Assembly (NCBI GenBank): GCA_946408345.1
Contig: CAMJRR010000004.1
Coordinates: 109,648-173,647 of the forward strand
DNA length: 64,000 nucleotides
Source: an uncultured Bacteroidales bacterium
Lineage (GTDB): Bacteria > Bacteroidota > Bacteroidia > Bacteroidales > F082
Direction of reading: 5' to 3'
Each line of letters begins with the position of its first letter. The stretch's first letter is position 1. A program made the position numbers and the translations under genes. Below are positions 8,060 to 16,550 of the stretch, piece after piece. The notes below the pieces were generated by a model. It was given only the letters and a program-made list of their open reading frames with translations, made no database searches and was not told where the DNA came from.

Positions 8060-8956
8060 TTATTTTGGGGAAACGATGGCTTCGGGGTAATAGGTGTCAA
8101 TAACGCGCTTAACTAACAAGACTTGCTTGGCACGCTGCTTGGCTTCTTTCTCTGTGGTGTCGTAGCTGTGATTGGCGGCTACACTGCCTCCTGTCTTCAG
8201 ATAGACAGGTGCGGCCACGCGAATGAAGTCAGGTACTTCGTAATGACGAATGAAACCACCGCTCGATTTTGGATTCTCGGTGTGCAGGTCAATCGGAACA
8301 TCAATGGCAGCACGCATGGCGGCCAGCATCTGCACTTGAATGTCACGCACTGGATTGATGCTGTCGGCACCCAAGGTCTCCAACACATGAGCAGAACACG
8401 GATTGCCGTGACCAGAGTGGGCACTCACCTTGAAATGGCAATCAGCGGGAATGAAGCCCTTCTTACGGGCTTCGCCCAAAGCCCAAAGCAGGCCTTCGTC
8501 GTAGACAAGGAAGCCGCGCACGCCCAGGCGGGCACCACGACGGATTTCCTCAATGCCACGTGCAATCTGTTCTTCGCCGCGCAAGCGATAGCCCATACGC
8601 TGGCCTTCTTCGGTCTTTACAGAAGCAGAAGTGTCGGTCGTAGCACGCGGGCCACAAGCCAGCACAAGCTGTACATTCCATTTCTTAGCATATTCAACCA
8701 TCTTGCTGATTTCGTCATCCGTAAGGAACATAATACCCTTGGTTTGGGTGACACGATGAATCTGAATACCGTATTCGTCCAAAGCCTCGAGCAAAGCCTT
8801 CATTGGGCCAGGTCCCTGAATACCTGGAACCTCAAAACGATACTGGCCTCCATCGGGGAAGCGCTTTTCGGATGTAGGTAAGTCGTAAAGGTCGCCACCT
8901 GGCATACCTATACTTTCAAGAAACCCGCGGGTTTCTGGCATGGTGTAGTATTTCAT
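8060..8956 (-). CDS. TIM-barrel protein resembling peptidase U32 family; function unknown
   Basis: I chose the start at 8954-8956 (MKYYTMPETRGF) because the identical N-terminus recurs at 11916, directly behind the ATP-grasp gene. The longer frame reaching 9106 adds 50 unconserved residues. The 298-residue protein has barrel-like repeats of short strands (QLVLACGPRATTD, GVRGFLVYDEGLL, HFKVSAHSGHGNPCSAHVL, VPIDLHTENPKSSGGF). It looks U32-like, but I cannot assign a reaction. A C-C lyase follows 27 bp downstream. The first 22 codons lie in a 66-bp direct repeat that bounds a defence cassette, so the present 5' end was probably supplied by the inserted element. Confidence 0.6.
   Translation of the reverse strand: MKYYTMPETRGFLESIGMPGGDLYDLPTSEKRFPDGGQYRFEVPGIQGPGPMKALLEALDEYGIQIHRVTQTKGIMFLTDDEISKMVEYAKKWNVQLVLACGPRATTDTSASVKTEEGQRMGYRLRGEEQIARGIEEIRRGARLGVRGFLVYDEGLLWALGEARKKGFIPADCHFKVSAHSGHGNPCSAHVLETLGADSINPVRDIQVQMLAAMRAAIDVPIDLHTENPKSSGGFIRHYEVPDFIRVAAPVYLKTGGSVAANHSYDTTEKEAKQRAKQVLLVKRVIDTYYPEAIVSPK
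8891..8956 (-). repeat. 66-bp direct repeat, left copy (putative attachment-site core)
   Basis: This segment covers the first 22 codons of the U32-like gene. It matches 11851-11916 at 65 of 66 positions; the difference is a at 8919 versus g at 11879. The two copies are exactly 2,960 bp apart in direct orientation and enclose the HNH/AAA/DUF4435 genes. The arrangement fits a core duplicated by site-specific integration into the 5' end of a coding gene. No recombinase gene lies between the copies. Confidence 0.9.
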
Positions 8957-9059
8957 GATTGTTGATAATTTATTGATAATCTGATTAAAAAATTCGCCAT
9001 TAATGAAAGACAAATCCTTACCATGTCTATAACAATAGAAATGATAATAATTTATTTGA

Positions 9060-9938
9060 TTATGCAGCCCAAATAACGGCTCCTCGTTCTTGAGCCCAGT
9101 TAGCAACAGTCTGATAAAGCTGAGTAGTTTTAAAAAAGTCCATAGTGCAAGAATTCCTCAAAAGCATCTCAATGGCATCATATCCTATCTTCGGACTACA
9201 GCCCTTCAAATGGGTCAACTTGCAAACTACTCCATGAATAACATCATGCCCACAAGAAAGTTGATAAAGATTCGTAGAAGGGAATTGAAGTTTCAAGTTG
9301 TCAATATCTGATTCTGTTGGGAAATGCCCAAGACTAGTATTATTGCCATAATTCTTAAGCTCACGCAAACTCACATCTTTCCTACAGGGATTTGTACCAT
9401 CATATACTGTTGATATGGTGAAACCTTTGAATCGTATACCATCCAAATTCTTTCCGCACACTTCAACCGCATTGTAAAGCTTAATATACGAGTAATCTAT
9501 CAAATCGTTCATTACTTGAATAAACAAACCTGTTTCCTGTCTATCAAGTGCTTCTATTGCAACGTTATTTTCACACTCTTCGGTCATTACCATCGTTTCC
9601 CAATCGTGGGTGTCTGTCACAAAAAGATTACTAACTGTGGATTTCGTTCCAATAATGTGGTCAAAGTCTGCATCCTTGATACCGATTACCTTATCCTTTA
9701 ACGTTTCAAGACTTTCGGTCATGGTAAGTATCTGAGGCATATAATAACATCCTTCCAACACATTCATTACAACATGGTTATGGCTAACAAAGTGGGCATA
9801 GAATTTCCTGTCATCCAGCCCTTCCACCAACAAGATTCGTTTATCCTTATTGGCATCTGTGGAAAGCATCATTCTCAATTCAGACACCTTTGCACCAGGT
9901 AAATCTGCAACACTGGCTGTAACAGTACTAACCGCCAT
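9060..9938 (-). CDS. DUF4435 TOPRIM-like effector, AriB-like component of a PARIS-type defence system
   Basis: This 292-residue protein carries TOPRIM-like motifs: an acidic strand ILLVEGLDD with Glu39, and GIKDADFD with Asp89, Asp91 and Asp93. This is the organisation of DUF4435 proteins such as AriB. In PARIS the AAA protein AriA sequesters AriB, which is released as a toxic nuclease when a phage anti-restriction protein is sensed. I place the start at 9936-9938: it follows the AAA stop by one base and has a strong GAGGGGG Shine-Dalgarno, whereas a start at 9998 would overlap by 59 bp. Assignment rests on domain pairing and motif reading, not on alignment to a characterised AriB. Confidence 0.72.
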   Translation of the reverse strand: MAVSTVTASVADLPGAKVSELRMMLSTDANKDKRILLVEGLDDRKFYAHFVSHNHVVMNVLEGCYYMPQILTMTESLETLKDKVIGIKDADFDHIIGTKSTVSNLFVTDTHDWETMVMTEECENNVAIEALDRQETGLFIQVMNDLIDYSYIKLYNAVEVCGKNLDGIRFKGFTISTVYDGTNPCRKDVSLRELKNYGNNTSLGHFPTESDIDNLKLQFPSTNLYQLSCGHDVIHGVVCKLTHLKGCSPKIGYDAIEMLLRNSCTMDFFKTTQLYQTVANWAQERGAVIWAA

Positions 9939-9939
9939 A

Positions 9940-11241
9940 TTACCCCCTCTGTAGATAATACAAATCAAACACCTTGTTTTCTGGTGTATTGCTAACAATT
10001 ATAGACGAATGTGAAGCTACCACAATTTGAAGTTCCTTGCTTCTTGCAATGGTTTGCATATCGTTTACGAAATCATTTTGCCATGCTACATGAAGTGAAC
10101 TTTCTGGTTCGTCTATCAGCAAAATACTTCCTTTTGGGGTTTTAAAAATAAGGTCATAAAGTAGTACCAACTGATTCTGTTCTCCTGTTGAAAGCATATC
10201 TGCACTCAAAATGTCACCATTATCCGACTCGATACGAAGCCCATGCTGAGGAGAGAGCTTGATGGTTTTGTTGGCAAAATGCTTTTGAGCTACATTCTTG
10301 CTAAACAGCCTAACTAATGGAAGAAAGTCCTTATAATACTGAAGCTTCTCATCCATCAATGCCAGATACACATCTAAAACCTTGGCATTCTCACTTTGAT
10401 AGGCTGGTAGTGTCTGTTTGTTAGTAAGGCCAAATGAAGTCAATTCCTCAATGGTGGCAGTCAATCTATTTGCTTTTTTGTTATAGTCCTCTTCGCTTAT
10501 GTCGCCCCCTTTACCCATAAGCAACATATCAATAAGTTTAGAATCAAGCCGTTGGAAATTATTTTGGAACTCATTCACCCTCTTGGTGAGCATCTCCTTC
10601 AATTCATATACAACCTGAAGCACAGGTTGTTCCTGCCGCATCCTCGAATTTCGTTCTTTACGCGTAACCTTATAAATACGATTAGCCCCTATGAAATTTG
10701 TCTGTACGGTAGCCAACTGGAGCATAAATTGTTCCTGTTTTTGAATCTGCGCAAGTTCCATATTAAGCATTTCTCCTAATTCGCCACTTGTAAAGAGCTC
10801 GACATCATTTTCAGACAGTTCCATTCCATAATGCCAGATAGCAGACACTTTTCTCTCCACGGTCTGCTTAGCCCGCTGAATCCGATCAGGGTGGTAATCA
10901 AATCGACAAATATCCACATCTCCTGCCGTCCAAACCAAACTAAGACCATGCCGTTTATTCTTACGTGTATCTGTCTCGTCTATTCCTTGTTCCTCACCAC
11001 TCAGCTCCTTAGCCTTTAGATGGCTACCGTCATCAAACCAGAATGTTAATGTGTTGTACTTCAGCACATACAAGTAAAACAATCTGCTAACATGTAAACT
11101 ATTGATGATACGCAACAATGTGGTCTTACCATAGCCATTAGGACTGGTCAAAACAGTAAAATCCTCACCTTGGCAGCTGAAATCTATATCGTAATTATAT
11201 AATCCGAAAAGACCTTTTACTTGTAAACGTGTTATTTTCAT
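9940..11241 (-). CDS. AAA_15-like/SMC-type ATPase, AriA-like component of a PARIS-type defence system
   Basis: This 433-residue ABC/SMC-like ATPase has Walker A SPNGYGKTT (residues 33-41), an ABC signature LSTGEQ (350-355), Walker B ILLIDEPE (acidic pair near 377-380) and a switch histidine in VASHSS (near 411). Between the halves is a helical, charged region (about 150-320) compatible with the coiled-coil insert of AriA and OLD-type ATPases. The gene directly precedes the DUF4435 gene with one base between them, the ariA-ariB order. An OLD/Gabija-like ATPase is the alternative, but those carry their TOPRIM domain in the same polypeptide. Confidence 0.75.
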   Translation of the reverse strand: MKITRLQVKGLFGLYNYDIDFSCQGEDFTVLTSPNGYGKTTLLRIINSLHVSRLFYLYVLKYNTLTFWFDDGSHLKAKELSGEEQGIDETDTRKNKRHGLSLVWTAGDVDICRFDYHPDRIQRAKQTVERKVSAIWHYGMELSENDVELFTSGELGEMLNMELAQIQKQEQFMLQLATVQTNFIGANRIYKVTRKERNSRMRQEQPVLQVVYELKEMLTKRVNEFQNNFQRLDSKLIDMLLMGKGGDISEEDYNKKANRLTATIEELTSFGLTNKQTLPAYQSENAKVLDVYLALMDEKLQYYKDFLPLVRLFSKNVAQKHFANKTIKLSPQHGLRIESDNGDILSADMLSTGEQNQLVLLYDLIFKTPKGSILLIDEPESSLHVAWQNDFVNDMQTIARSKELQIVVASHSSIIVSNTPENKVFDLYYLQRG

Positions 11242-11254
11242 CGCTCCGATGTTA

Positions 11255-11617
11255 TCAGTTGATGTTATACATTCTGGCCAAAGTATTGCGTAGCACTTCG
11301 TTTACGGTGAACTGGCCATCAAGATGCACATTCTTGTTACCGTCAGATTGTACTACCACTTTATAATCTGGATAATCTTCACCTTTTGATTGGTTATTCT
11401 CCCATTGCATGGCACGTAAATTTGCCTCATCGTCTCCACCGCCAAGCGATTGAGGATAGACATGGTCAATTTCCCATCCATAGATAGAATTGCGTTGACC
11501 ATAATGGTTACGAATAATCCATGCACCGCATGCATCTTTACGGAACTGATTTGGATCGAAATTGTCCACTTTCTGGGCTTTCTCCCATACACTATTGATA
11601 ATACTCTCGTCAAACAT
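11255..11617 (-). CDS. small HNH endonuclease
   Basis: This 120-residue protein has the core WEIDHVYPQSLGG (Asp51-His52) followed by NLRAMQWENNQSKG, the arrangement of DH-N-N HNH nucleases. An upstream segment, RKDACGAWIIRNHYG (26-40), is typical of this stand-alone HNH group. It is the first gene of the cassette, 13 bp before the ATPase gene, so it is likely co-expressed. It could be an accessory effector of the defence system, a homing-type nuclease that helped move the cassette, or a passenger. No zinc-knuckle cysteines are present. Confidence 0.78.
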   Translation of the reverse strand: MFDESIINSVWEKAQKVDNFDPNQFRKDACGAWIIRNHYGQRNSIYGWEIDHVYPQSLGGGDDEANLRAMQWENNQSKGEDYPDYKVVVQSDGNKNVHLDGQFTVNEVLRNTLARMYNIN

Positions 11618-11739
11618 GTCAATAATACGTTTGTTTTATACTTAATTAGTATAACTATTTTGAAATCTGCGAAATTACAACTATTTCTGAAACAATATGA
11701 CTATTCAACCATTTTAATTAATGATTATTACGAAAATCG

Positions 11740-11916
11740 TCATTTTTTAATCGCATAAAACAAATTCCCTTTTAACTCGAAGTCAATAATTCTGCTTACC
11801 TTTACGAGTAATGCCACCATCCCGGTCTCCCCAGTTTGAAATACTTGCCAGTCGCCACCTGGCATACCTATACTTTCGAGAAACCCGCGGGTTTCTGGCA
11901 TGGTGTAGTATTTCAT
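11740..11916 (-). pseudogene. truncated duplicate of the U32-like gene 5' end at the cassette boundary
   Basis: The frame starts 10 bp after the ATP-grasp stop with MKYYTMPETRGF and stays identical to the U32-like protein for 22 codons up to MPGGD. It then runs into unrelated sequence and stops after 58 residues. The first 66 bp are the right copy of the direct repeat. It is best read as the original start of the U32-like gene, cut from its body by cassette insertion. The non-homologous tail would be element-derived and is unlikely to be functional. Confidence 0.8.
11851..11916 (-). repeat. 66-bp direct repeat, right copy
   Basis: This is the second copy of the boundary repeat described at 8891-8956, with one mismatch. 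On the minus strand it begins at the ATG that would naturally follow the ATP-grasp gene. Homology to the left copy ends abruptly at both edges. Confidence 0.9.
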
Positions 11917-11926
11917 AATAATGTCT

Positions 11927-13015
11927 TTAATAATAATATCTTGTATTCTTTCTAGGCCATATTTCTTTGATAATTCTTTCTGTGTATTTCCCAAATCCAG
12001 GTCCAAATGCAGACTGACTTAATTGTGGAGAATTCCATTCAATAATAACGGGATCGCCTTCTTCGTCAATGGCAACATCCCATCCAATCAAGTTAAAGAA
12101 AGGTAACTGATAATGCAATTGTTTAACAGTTTCTATAGCCTTGTGGTAAGACGGAATTTCAAATCCTTCCAAAATAGTTCCTGAATCCGTCTTTTCAACT
12201 TTATCATCCGAATAACCACCAAAAGCATATTTTCCTAACTTACCATCCTCTCCAATAATAGTGCTAATTCCTCCAGCACCTTGGTTGTCAATAACCTCGC
12301 CGCTTCTTCCAATTCTCACAACAGAATAAATCAACAAAATCTCCATATCCGAACGATAGGTAAGTATTCTAAGTGTATTTACAGAAGTCGCATTAAGCTG
12401 ATTCATTTTCTCATGTTGCTTAAGCCTCTCCTGTATCTGAAAATCACTGCCATAAGCATCAAAGAGCTGTTCGATTGTCATTCCATTAATATTTGTCTTT
12501 CCATTATTCACCTCAAGACCTTTGATGCCTTTTCCACTATAGCTCAACACCGGTTTAATAATAGCATAATTGATATTTTGACATAAATCAATAGCCTCTT
12601 GTTTTGAAACAGGTTTGTTTTCATAATAGAAATAACCGTTCATCCTTTTGAGAATAGTATGTGGATGTTTCACATTAGGAGCTAAAATATCTATCATATT
12701 TTTATCTTCATACGCATCATGATATGCCATATTATTGGCTTTTGGAAGCAATTCTGCATGATAGAGACTTTTAGGAATATACTTTTTTGAATAAATACCA
12801 GTACGTGAATAAAAATACTCATGACAAATAAGAGTAACTTTTTTTCCAATCATACTTTTGTAAAAACTTTGTATTTCCTTTTTTTGTTCTTTCGTGAGTT
12901 TCTTTTTCTCCGAAAGTTCATTATAGCTGTTTCTAATAAGTGTGTCTTGATATTGATAGGCATGCCTTATTCTCAATTTACACACAATCTTTTCAAATAG
13001 TTTAAATGCATTCAT
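11927..13015 (-). CDS. sugar-transfer-associated ATP-grasp enzyme (first of three)
   Basis: This 362-residue protein has the ATP-grasp pattern: a basic-acidic strand AIIKPVLSYSGKGIKGLEV (about 173-191), a central IQERLKQHEKMNQLN followed by SVNTLRILTYR, and metal ligands in GWDVAIDEEGDPVIIEWN near the C-terminus. It is closely similar in layout to the proteins at 14276 and 16551. Such enzymes form an amide or ester from a carboxylate through an acyl-phosphate and were predicted to decorate exopolysaccharides. The gene follows a CapA-like gene by 25 bp. The substrate is unknown. Confidence 0.82.
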   Translation of the reverse strand: MNAFKLFEKIVCKLRIRHAYQYQDTLIRNSYNELSEKKKLTKEQKKEIQSFYKSMIGKKVTLICHEYFYSRTGIYSKKYIPKSLYHAELLPKANNMAYHDAYEDKNMIDILAPNVKHPHTILKRMNGYFYYENKPVSKQEAIDLCQNINYAIIKPVLSYSGKGIKGLEVNNGKTNINGMTIEQLFDAYGSDFQIQERLKQHEKMNQLNATSVNTLRILTYRSDMEILLIYSVVRIGRSGEVIDNQGAGGISTIIGEDGKLGKYAFGGYSDDKVEKTDSGTILEGFEIPSYHKAIETVKQLHYQLPFFNLIGWDVAIDEEGDPVIIEWNSPQLSQSAFGPGFGKYTERIIKEIWPRKNTRYYY

Positions 13016-13040
13016 GATGAATAGAGTTTAATTCTGATAT

Positions 13041-14201
13041 TTATTTTTTATTCTGTTTACCAGCTTGTTGGAATCTGATGGAATGCAACAAGATATTTCT
13101 TCTTTGGTCATTCAACAAAAGACATCTTAAAACATCATCATTCGTAAAGTCTCTTTTTCTTATTTTATTATACCAATGTTTTATAACCAATAAAGTGCAT
13201 TGTGACAAGCTGTTTGGATGAAATGTTTTGTCAACAATTTGCATTTCTTTTCCGAGCCCTAACTGTTTACATACTTTCTTAAAATAAGTATGGTATTCTT
13301 CTTTGTTAGAAAGATAACGACATATCTGCTCATTATGCTTGTTTCTTTCCATAGTGTGGTCGATCTCAATGCCAATGTTATCGACATTTTTTGTATTCAC
13401 CACTTCCCATGATAGTTTTCCATCAGCAATGTCTAAGACAACGCACAGACCTTCATACCAATGCGGATTACTTGCCCGAAAATCGTATGTTGCTTTGCTA
13501 TTGAAAAGGAAATTGCCAAGACTATAGAATATCGGTTTCCCTTTGTATTCTTCCCAGCCCTGAGGACAATGCGGATGAGCTGCTATTACACCATCGGCAC
13601 CATAGTCGATAAAATCGCGATAACGGGCAATAGTCTCAGGCATAGGTACATCAATGTATTCAATTCCATCATGTGGCAAAATAAAAAGGTAGTCCACAAC
13701 CTTTTTTGCCTCCATGATATCATGATTCACACGCAAATCATTGATGTAGGCACAGCCTAAACCATCCAGTTTGGTTACATCATCAAACACGCCGGTATAG
13801 GCCGCAAATGAAAGAGCGAGAAAACCTATTTTTACCCCTTGCACTTCCACTATTTTTACTCTATAGGCCTCTTCGTAAGTACCAGCGCCAAAAGCGGCAT
13901 CACCCAATGCTGTTTTGGTTTTCTTAAAACCCTCATCTTCCCAATCAAAAGCATGGTTGTTGGCCTGCGAGAAAAGATTGAATCCCAAACCGCGCAAAAA
14001 GTCTGGAGCATCATCGTTTTGAAAAAAACGTTCTCTACCTTGTGGAGGCAATTTTACTTCAGGTTTTAAAGGCACTTCAAAATTCACCACTTTCAAATCA
14101 CAGGATTGAATCAAATTTTTCAATTCATCCGATACGGTGATCTTTGACGTGGACGGCTTAGAGCAAAAGTCGCCTGCGAAGAAAATCTTTACATCATTCA
14201 T
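13041..14201 (-). CDS. CapA-family protein (poly-gamma-glutamate synthesis/metallophosphatase fold)
   Basis: This 386-residue protein has the CapA hallmarks: an opening strand KIFFAGDFCS, LFSQANNHAFDWEDEGF (near 95-111), FILPHDGIEYIDVP, GVIAAHPHCPQGWEEY (near 201-216) and a closing IFYSLGNFLFNS. CapA/PgsA proteins contribute to export or anchoring of poly-glutamate capsules and share a calcineurin-like metal site. It alternates with ATP-grasp genes in this locus, which suggests a pairing per attached group. No signal peptide or N-terminal membrane helix is seen, unlike PgsA, so it may act in the cytoplasm. Confidence 0.84.
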   Translation of the reverse strand: MNDVKIFFAGDFCSKPSTSKITVSDELKNLIQSCDLKVVNFEVPLKPEVKLPPQGRERFFQNDDAPDFLRGLGFNLFSQANNHAFDWEDEGFKKTKTALGDAAFGAGTYEEAYRVKIVEVQGVKIGFLALSFAAYTGVFDDVTKLDGLGCAYINDLRVNHDIMEAKKVVDYLFILPHDGIEYIDVPMPETIARYRDFIDYGADGVIAAHPHCPQGWEEYKGKPIFYSLGNFLFNSKATYDFRASNPHWYEGLCVVLDIADGKLSWEVVNTKNVDNIGIEIDHTMERNKHNEQICRYLSNKEEYHTYFKKVCKQLGLGKEMQIVDKTFHPNSLSQCTLLVIKHWYNKIRKRDFTNDDVLRCLLLNDQRRNILLHSIRFQQAGKQNKK

Positions 14202-14275
14202 AATTCAAAACCATGGTAATAAAAACTACAATTGATTTATTTCGCTTTGATAAAACATTTTTTATCCCTAAAATG

Positions 14276-15388
14276 CTATTTATCAATCAAATCAAAATAT
14301 TTTTCAATATGTTTCAGTCCTCCCACAGCCGCCTGTGTTCCTGATACTTCCCACAAGCTGTTGCCTTCAATAAACGTAGGACCCTCTGGGGTTATTGAAA
14401 TATCCCAACCTACCGAATGGATTCTATATAGTTTCGAATGTAATTCTTTTGCCATTTCAACAGCTTCTTTGAAAAATGGGATTTCAAAGCCTTCAAAAAC
14501 AACACCATTGTCTGGTTGCTGATAAACAATCTTTCCATGAGGCGGCTTGATGATACCTTTTTTCATCAATTTTCCCGTATTCAAATCAATGCCAACAAAT
14601 ATACCACCCTTAGCACAGTTGTCAACACAGCTTCCCTCTCTTCCAACACGCAGTCCGGCCCTAACAGCAATGACTTCTTCGTCTGGAGTAAGCAAGGTTA
14701 CTAAACGTATCGTATTCACTGCTGTCGAACACAATTTGTTCAATTCAGGATGCTGTTTAATCCTTTCCTGGATGATGTAATCTGAAGTGGTAAATGTCTT
14801 TAATATCTCATCTGTTGAAGGAACCAATTCGTTGTTGACATATACTTTTGAGTCTTGAACCTTGATAGCGAAAGCCCCATTCCCTAATTGCCCGTCAAAC
14901 TGTTTCGCAAAAGCATCCATGTCATGATTGAGAATTGTCGAAATCTGTTCGCCATCATGATATTCATCATAAAACAATTTTCCGTTTCTCGTGTAATAGA
15001 GAATTTTTGGGGTTGGGAAATTTAAACTTTTAAGAAAGAGGTAAAAATAAAATTTGTCTGTAACTATACAATTGGCAGAGACTATCCTTTTTTCATAATC
15101 AAGATAGTTGTTGTTTTTATAAATTTTGTTAAAAAACGCTGGTTCGAATACAATATATTCATCACAAATTTTCTTGCGATCCATGCTTTTTCTGTCAAAC
15201 CCATACAAATAATAATACTTTTCCCATCCTCCGAATTTCCAAATGAAGCATAATTGATCTCTGAAAACCTGCCATGTTGACTTATGGGGTTCGTCTGGAT
15301 AATAAGATTTCTGTTTACAAATCGACTTTATCCTAAAAATCAGTATTGCTGTTTCTGTTACTTTTGATGTTTTTACAAAGTTTTTCAT
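14276..15388 (-). CDS. sugar-transfer-associated ATP-grasp enzyme (second of three)
   Basis: This 370-residue protein is most recognisable in its C-terminal two thirds. It shows DYIIQERIKQHPELNKL followed by STAVNTIRLVTLLT, then RVGREGSCVDNCAKGG, and the metal-binding end VGWDISITPEGPTFIEGN. Its N-terminal part differs from the other two copies, so it may accept a different substrate. The gap to the next gene is 74 bp and to the upstream gene 60 bp, longer than most in this operon. Base composition is A+T-rich like its neighbours. Confidence 0.82.
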   Translation of the reverse strand: MKNFVKTSKVTETAILIFRIKSICKQKSYYPDEPHKSTWQVFRDQLCFIWKFGGWEKYYYLYGFDRKSMDRKKICDEYIVFEPAFFNKIYKNNNYLDYEKRIVSANCIVTDKFYFYLFLKSLNFPTPKILYYTRNGKLFYDEYHDGEQISTILNHDMDAFAKQFDGQLGNGAFAIKVQDSKVYVNNELVPSTDEILKTFTTSDYIIQERIKQHPELNKLCSTAVNTIRLVTLLTPDEEVIAVRAGLRVGREGSCVDNCAKGGIFVGIDLNTGKLMKKGIIKPPHGKIVYQQPDNGVVFEGFEIPFFKEAVEMAKELHSKLYRIHSVGWDISITPEGPTFIEGNSLWEVSGTQAAVGGLKHIEKYFDLIDK

Positions 15389-15448
15389 ATAATTATGTTG
15401 TTAAATTAATTACTTAAATAAACTTCCATTTAACCAAAATGATTGATT

Positions 15449-16540
15449 CTACCTTTTTCTTATTCCAATCTTGCGCAAAAAAGCCTTGCTGTATTTTTCA
15501 ATAGATACAATAATAGGATAAGGAGAGTATCTAAGCAATTGTTTTCTATCTCTTAAAATAGAATCTATCTTCTTATCATTATAAAATGAAATGATTCCGT
15601 CTTCACTTTCTCTCGTAAGTTTATAAAAAGAACGAGGTCTTTTCTCACCTAATTCAGATATAACAATCATCCCCACTCTTCCTAAGGGTTTCCATTTTTT
15701 ATATGTCACACATTCCACATATGGATACCCATCAGTAACGGGTAGGGAAGAAAGGTCGATAAGCTCTTCTGGATAATAAGTCGAACGAGGCTTTGTTAAC
15801 AACCTGTCTGGGAACAAAAAATTACCCATACTATAGGCGACAGAGGTATTTTTATAATTTACCACTGGCTGAACACGATGAGGATGGCTACCAAGGATTA
15901 AATCTGCACCAGCTTTTATCATTTTCTTGGTCGTCCTATAAACATTCGGTGTTGTAACCCAAGTATGTTCCTTTCCCCAGTGACACAAAACAACCACATA
16001 GTCGTTTTGTTGTTTGTATTTTTTGATTTCTGATACCACATAATCATCATACATTGGATTGACTCCCGGATCTGTCTCTGTTGCATACGGACACCAGCCC
16101 ACCGTTTCAAATCTCCAATCGCAAAAAGCCAAAAAAGCAATCTTCTTGTTGTCAACTATTTCTATCACTGGAGAACTTGCTTCTTCAATATTATTTCCTG
16201 CGCCAATATGTTTAATCCCCAATTCATCAAGCAATTGGATGGTGTGCTTTGCTCCGTCTATTCCAAGGTCAAAATAATGATTATTGGCTAAGCTAACAAT
16301 ATCAAAGGAGAGTTGTTTTAGTTTGTTTAGGTCTTCGTCTTTGGCATAAATTACAGCACCATTACGTTTCATTTTCTCTTCATTGAAGTTTGGCTCGTTT
16401 CCAATAGCTGTTTCCAAGGTACCCACTCTAAAATCAGCATCTTGTAAAACCTCAAGAACTTCTTGAGAAACGTAACCTGCATTTACACCTGATAGAATAC
16501 CACCAGGCATAATATCGCCAACCGAAATTATCTTAACCAT
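15449..16540 (-). CDS. CapA-family protein (second copy)
   Basis: This 363-residue protein starts MVKIISVGDIMPGG. I use the ATG at 16538-16540, 10 bp past the upstream stop, because the frame extending to 16633 would overlap the ATP-grasp gene by 83 bp and adds no CapA-like sequence. Motifs in order are VGDIMPGG, IVSLANNHYFDLGIDGA, VVLCHWGKEHTWV, LILGSHPHRVQPV and AYSMGNFLFPD. These match the metallophosphatase-like CapA fold more closely than the first copy does. It is paired with the ATP-grasp gene at 16551. Confidence 0.86.
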   Translation of the reverse strand: MVKIISVGDIMPGGILSGVNAGYVSQEVLEVLQDADFRVGTLETAIGNEPNFNEEKMKRNGAVIYAKDEDLNKLKQLSFDIVSLANNHYFDLGIDGAKHTIQLLDELGIKHIGAGNNIEEASSPVIEIVDNKKIAFLAFCDWRFETVGWCPYATETDPGVNPMYDDYVVSEIKKYKQQNDYVVVLCHWGKEHTWVTTPNVYRTTKKMIKAGADLILGSHPHRVQPVVNYKNTSVAYSMGNFLFPDRLLTKPRSTYYPEELIDLSSLPVTDGYPYVECVTYKKWKPLGRVGMIVISELGEKRPRSFYKLTRESEDGIISFYNDKKIDSILRDRKQLLRYSPYPIIVSIEKYSKAFLRKIGIRKR

Positions 16541-16550
16541 TCGAATAAAT

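Larger units (their letters stand above)
8957..11916 (-). mobile_element. 2,960-bp defence cassette with HNH and PARIS-like genes, bounded by direct repeats
   Basis: The unit runs from just outside the left 66-bp repeat through the right repeat. It contains three co-directional genes (HNH, AAA ATPase, DUF4435) and a truncated second copy of the U32-like 5' end. Removing one repeat and everything between would leave the U32-like gene 10 bp behind the ATP-grasp stop at 11927, which restores the tight spacing seen elsewhere in the operon. No integrase or transposase and no terminal inverted repeats were seen, so mobilisation would have to be in trans. The mechanism is inferred; the repeat and the genes are directly visible. 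Confidence 0.75.

Noticed and set aside
8123..8881. Long open frame on the plus strand opposite the U32-like gene (252 codons)
   Set aside because: It is an antisense shadow; the minus-strand frame is conserved in the duplicated 5' end and fits the operon.
8957..9106. Upstream extension of the U32-like gene by 50 codons
   Set aside because: The extension is not repeated at 11916, where the same gene start occurs, and it would run through the cassette boundary.
11740..12006. An 88-codon gene between the cassette and the ATP-grasp gene
   Set aside because: Its first 30 codons overlap the ATP-grasp 3' end in another frame, and the rest is the truncated U32-like duplicate with an unrelated tail.
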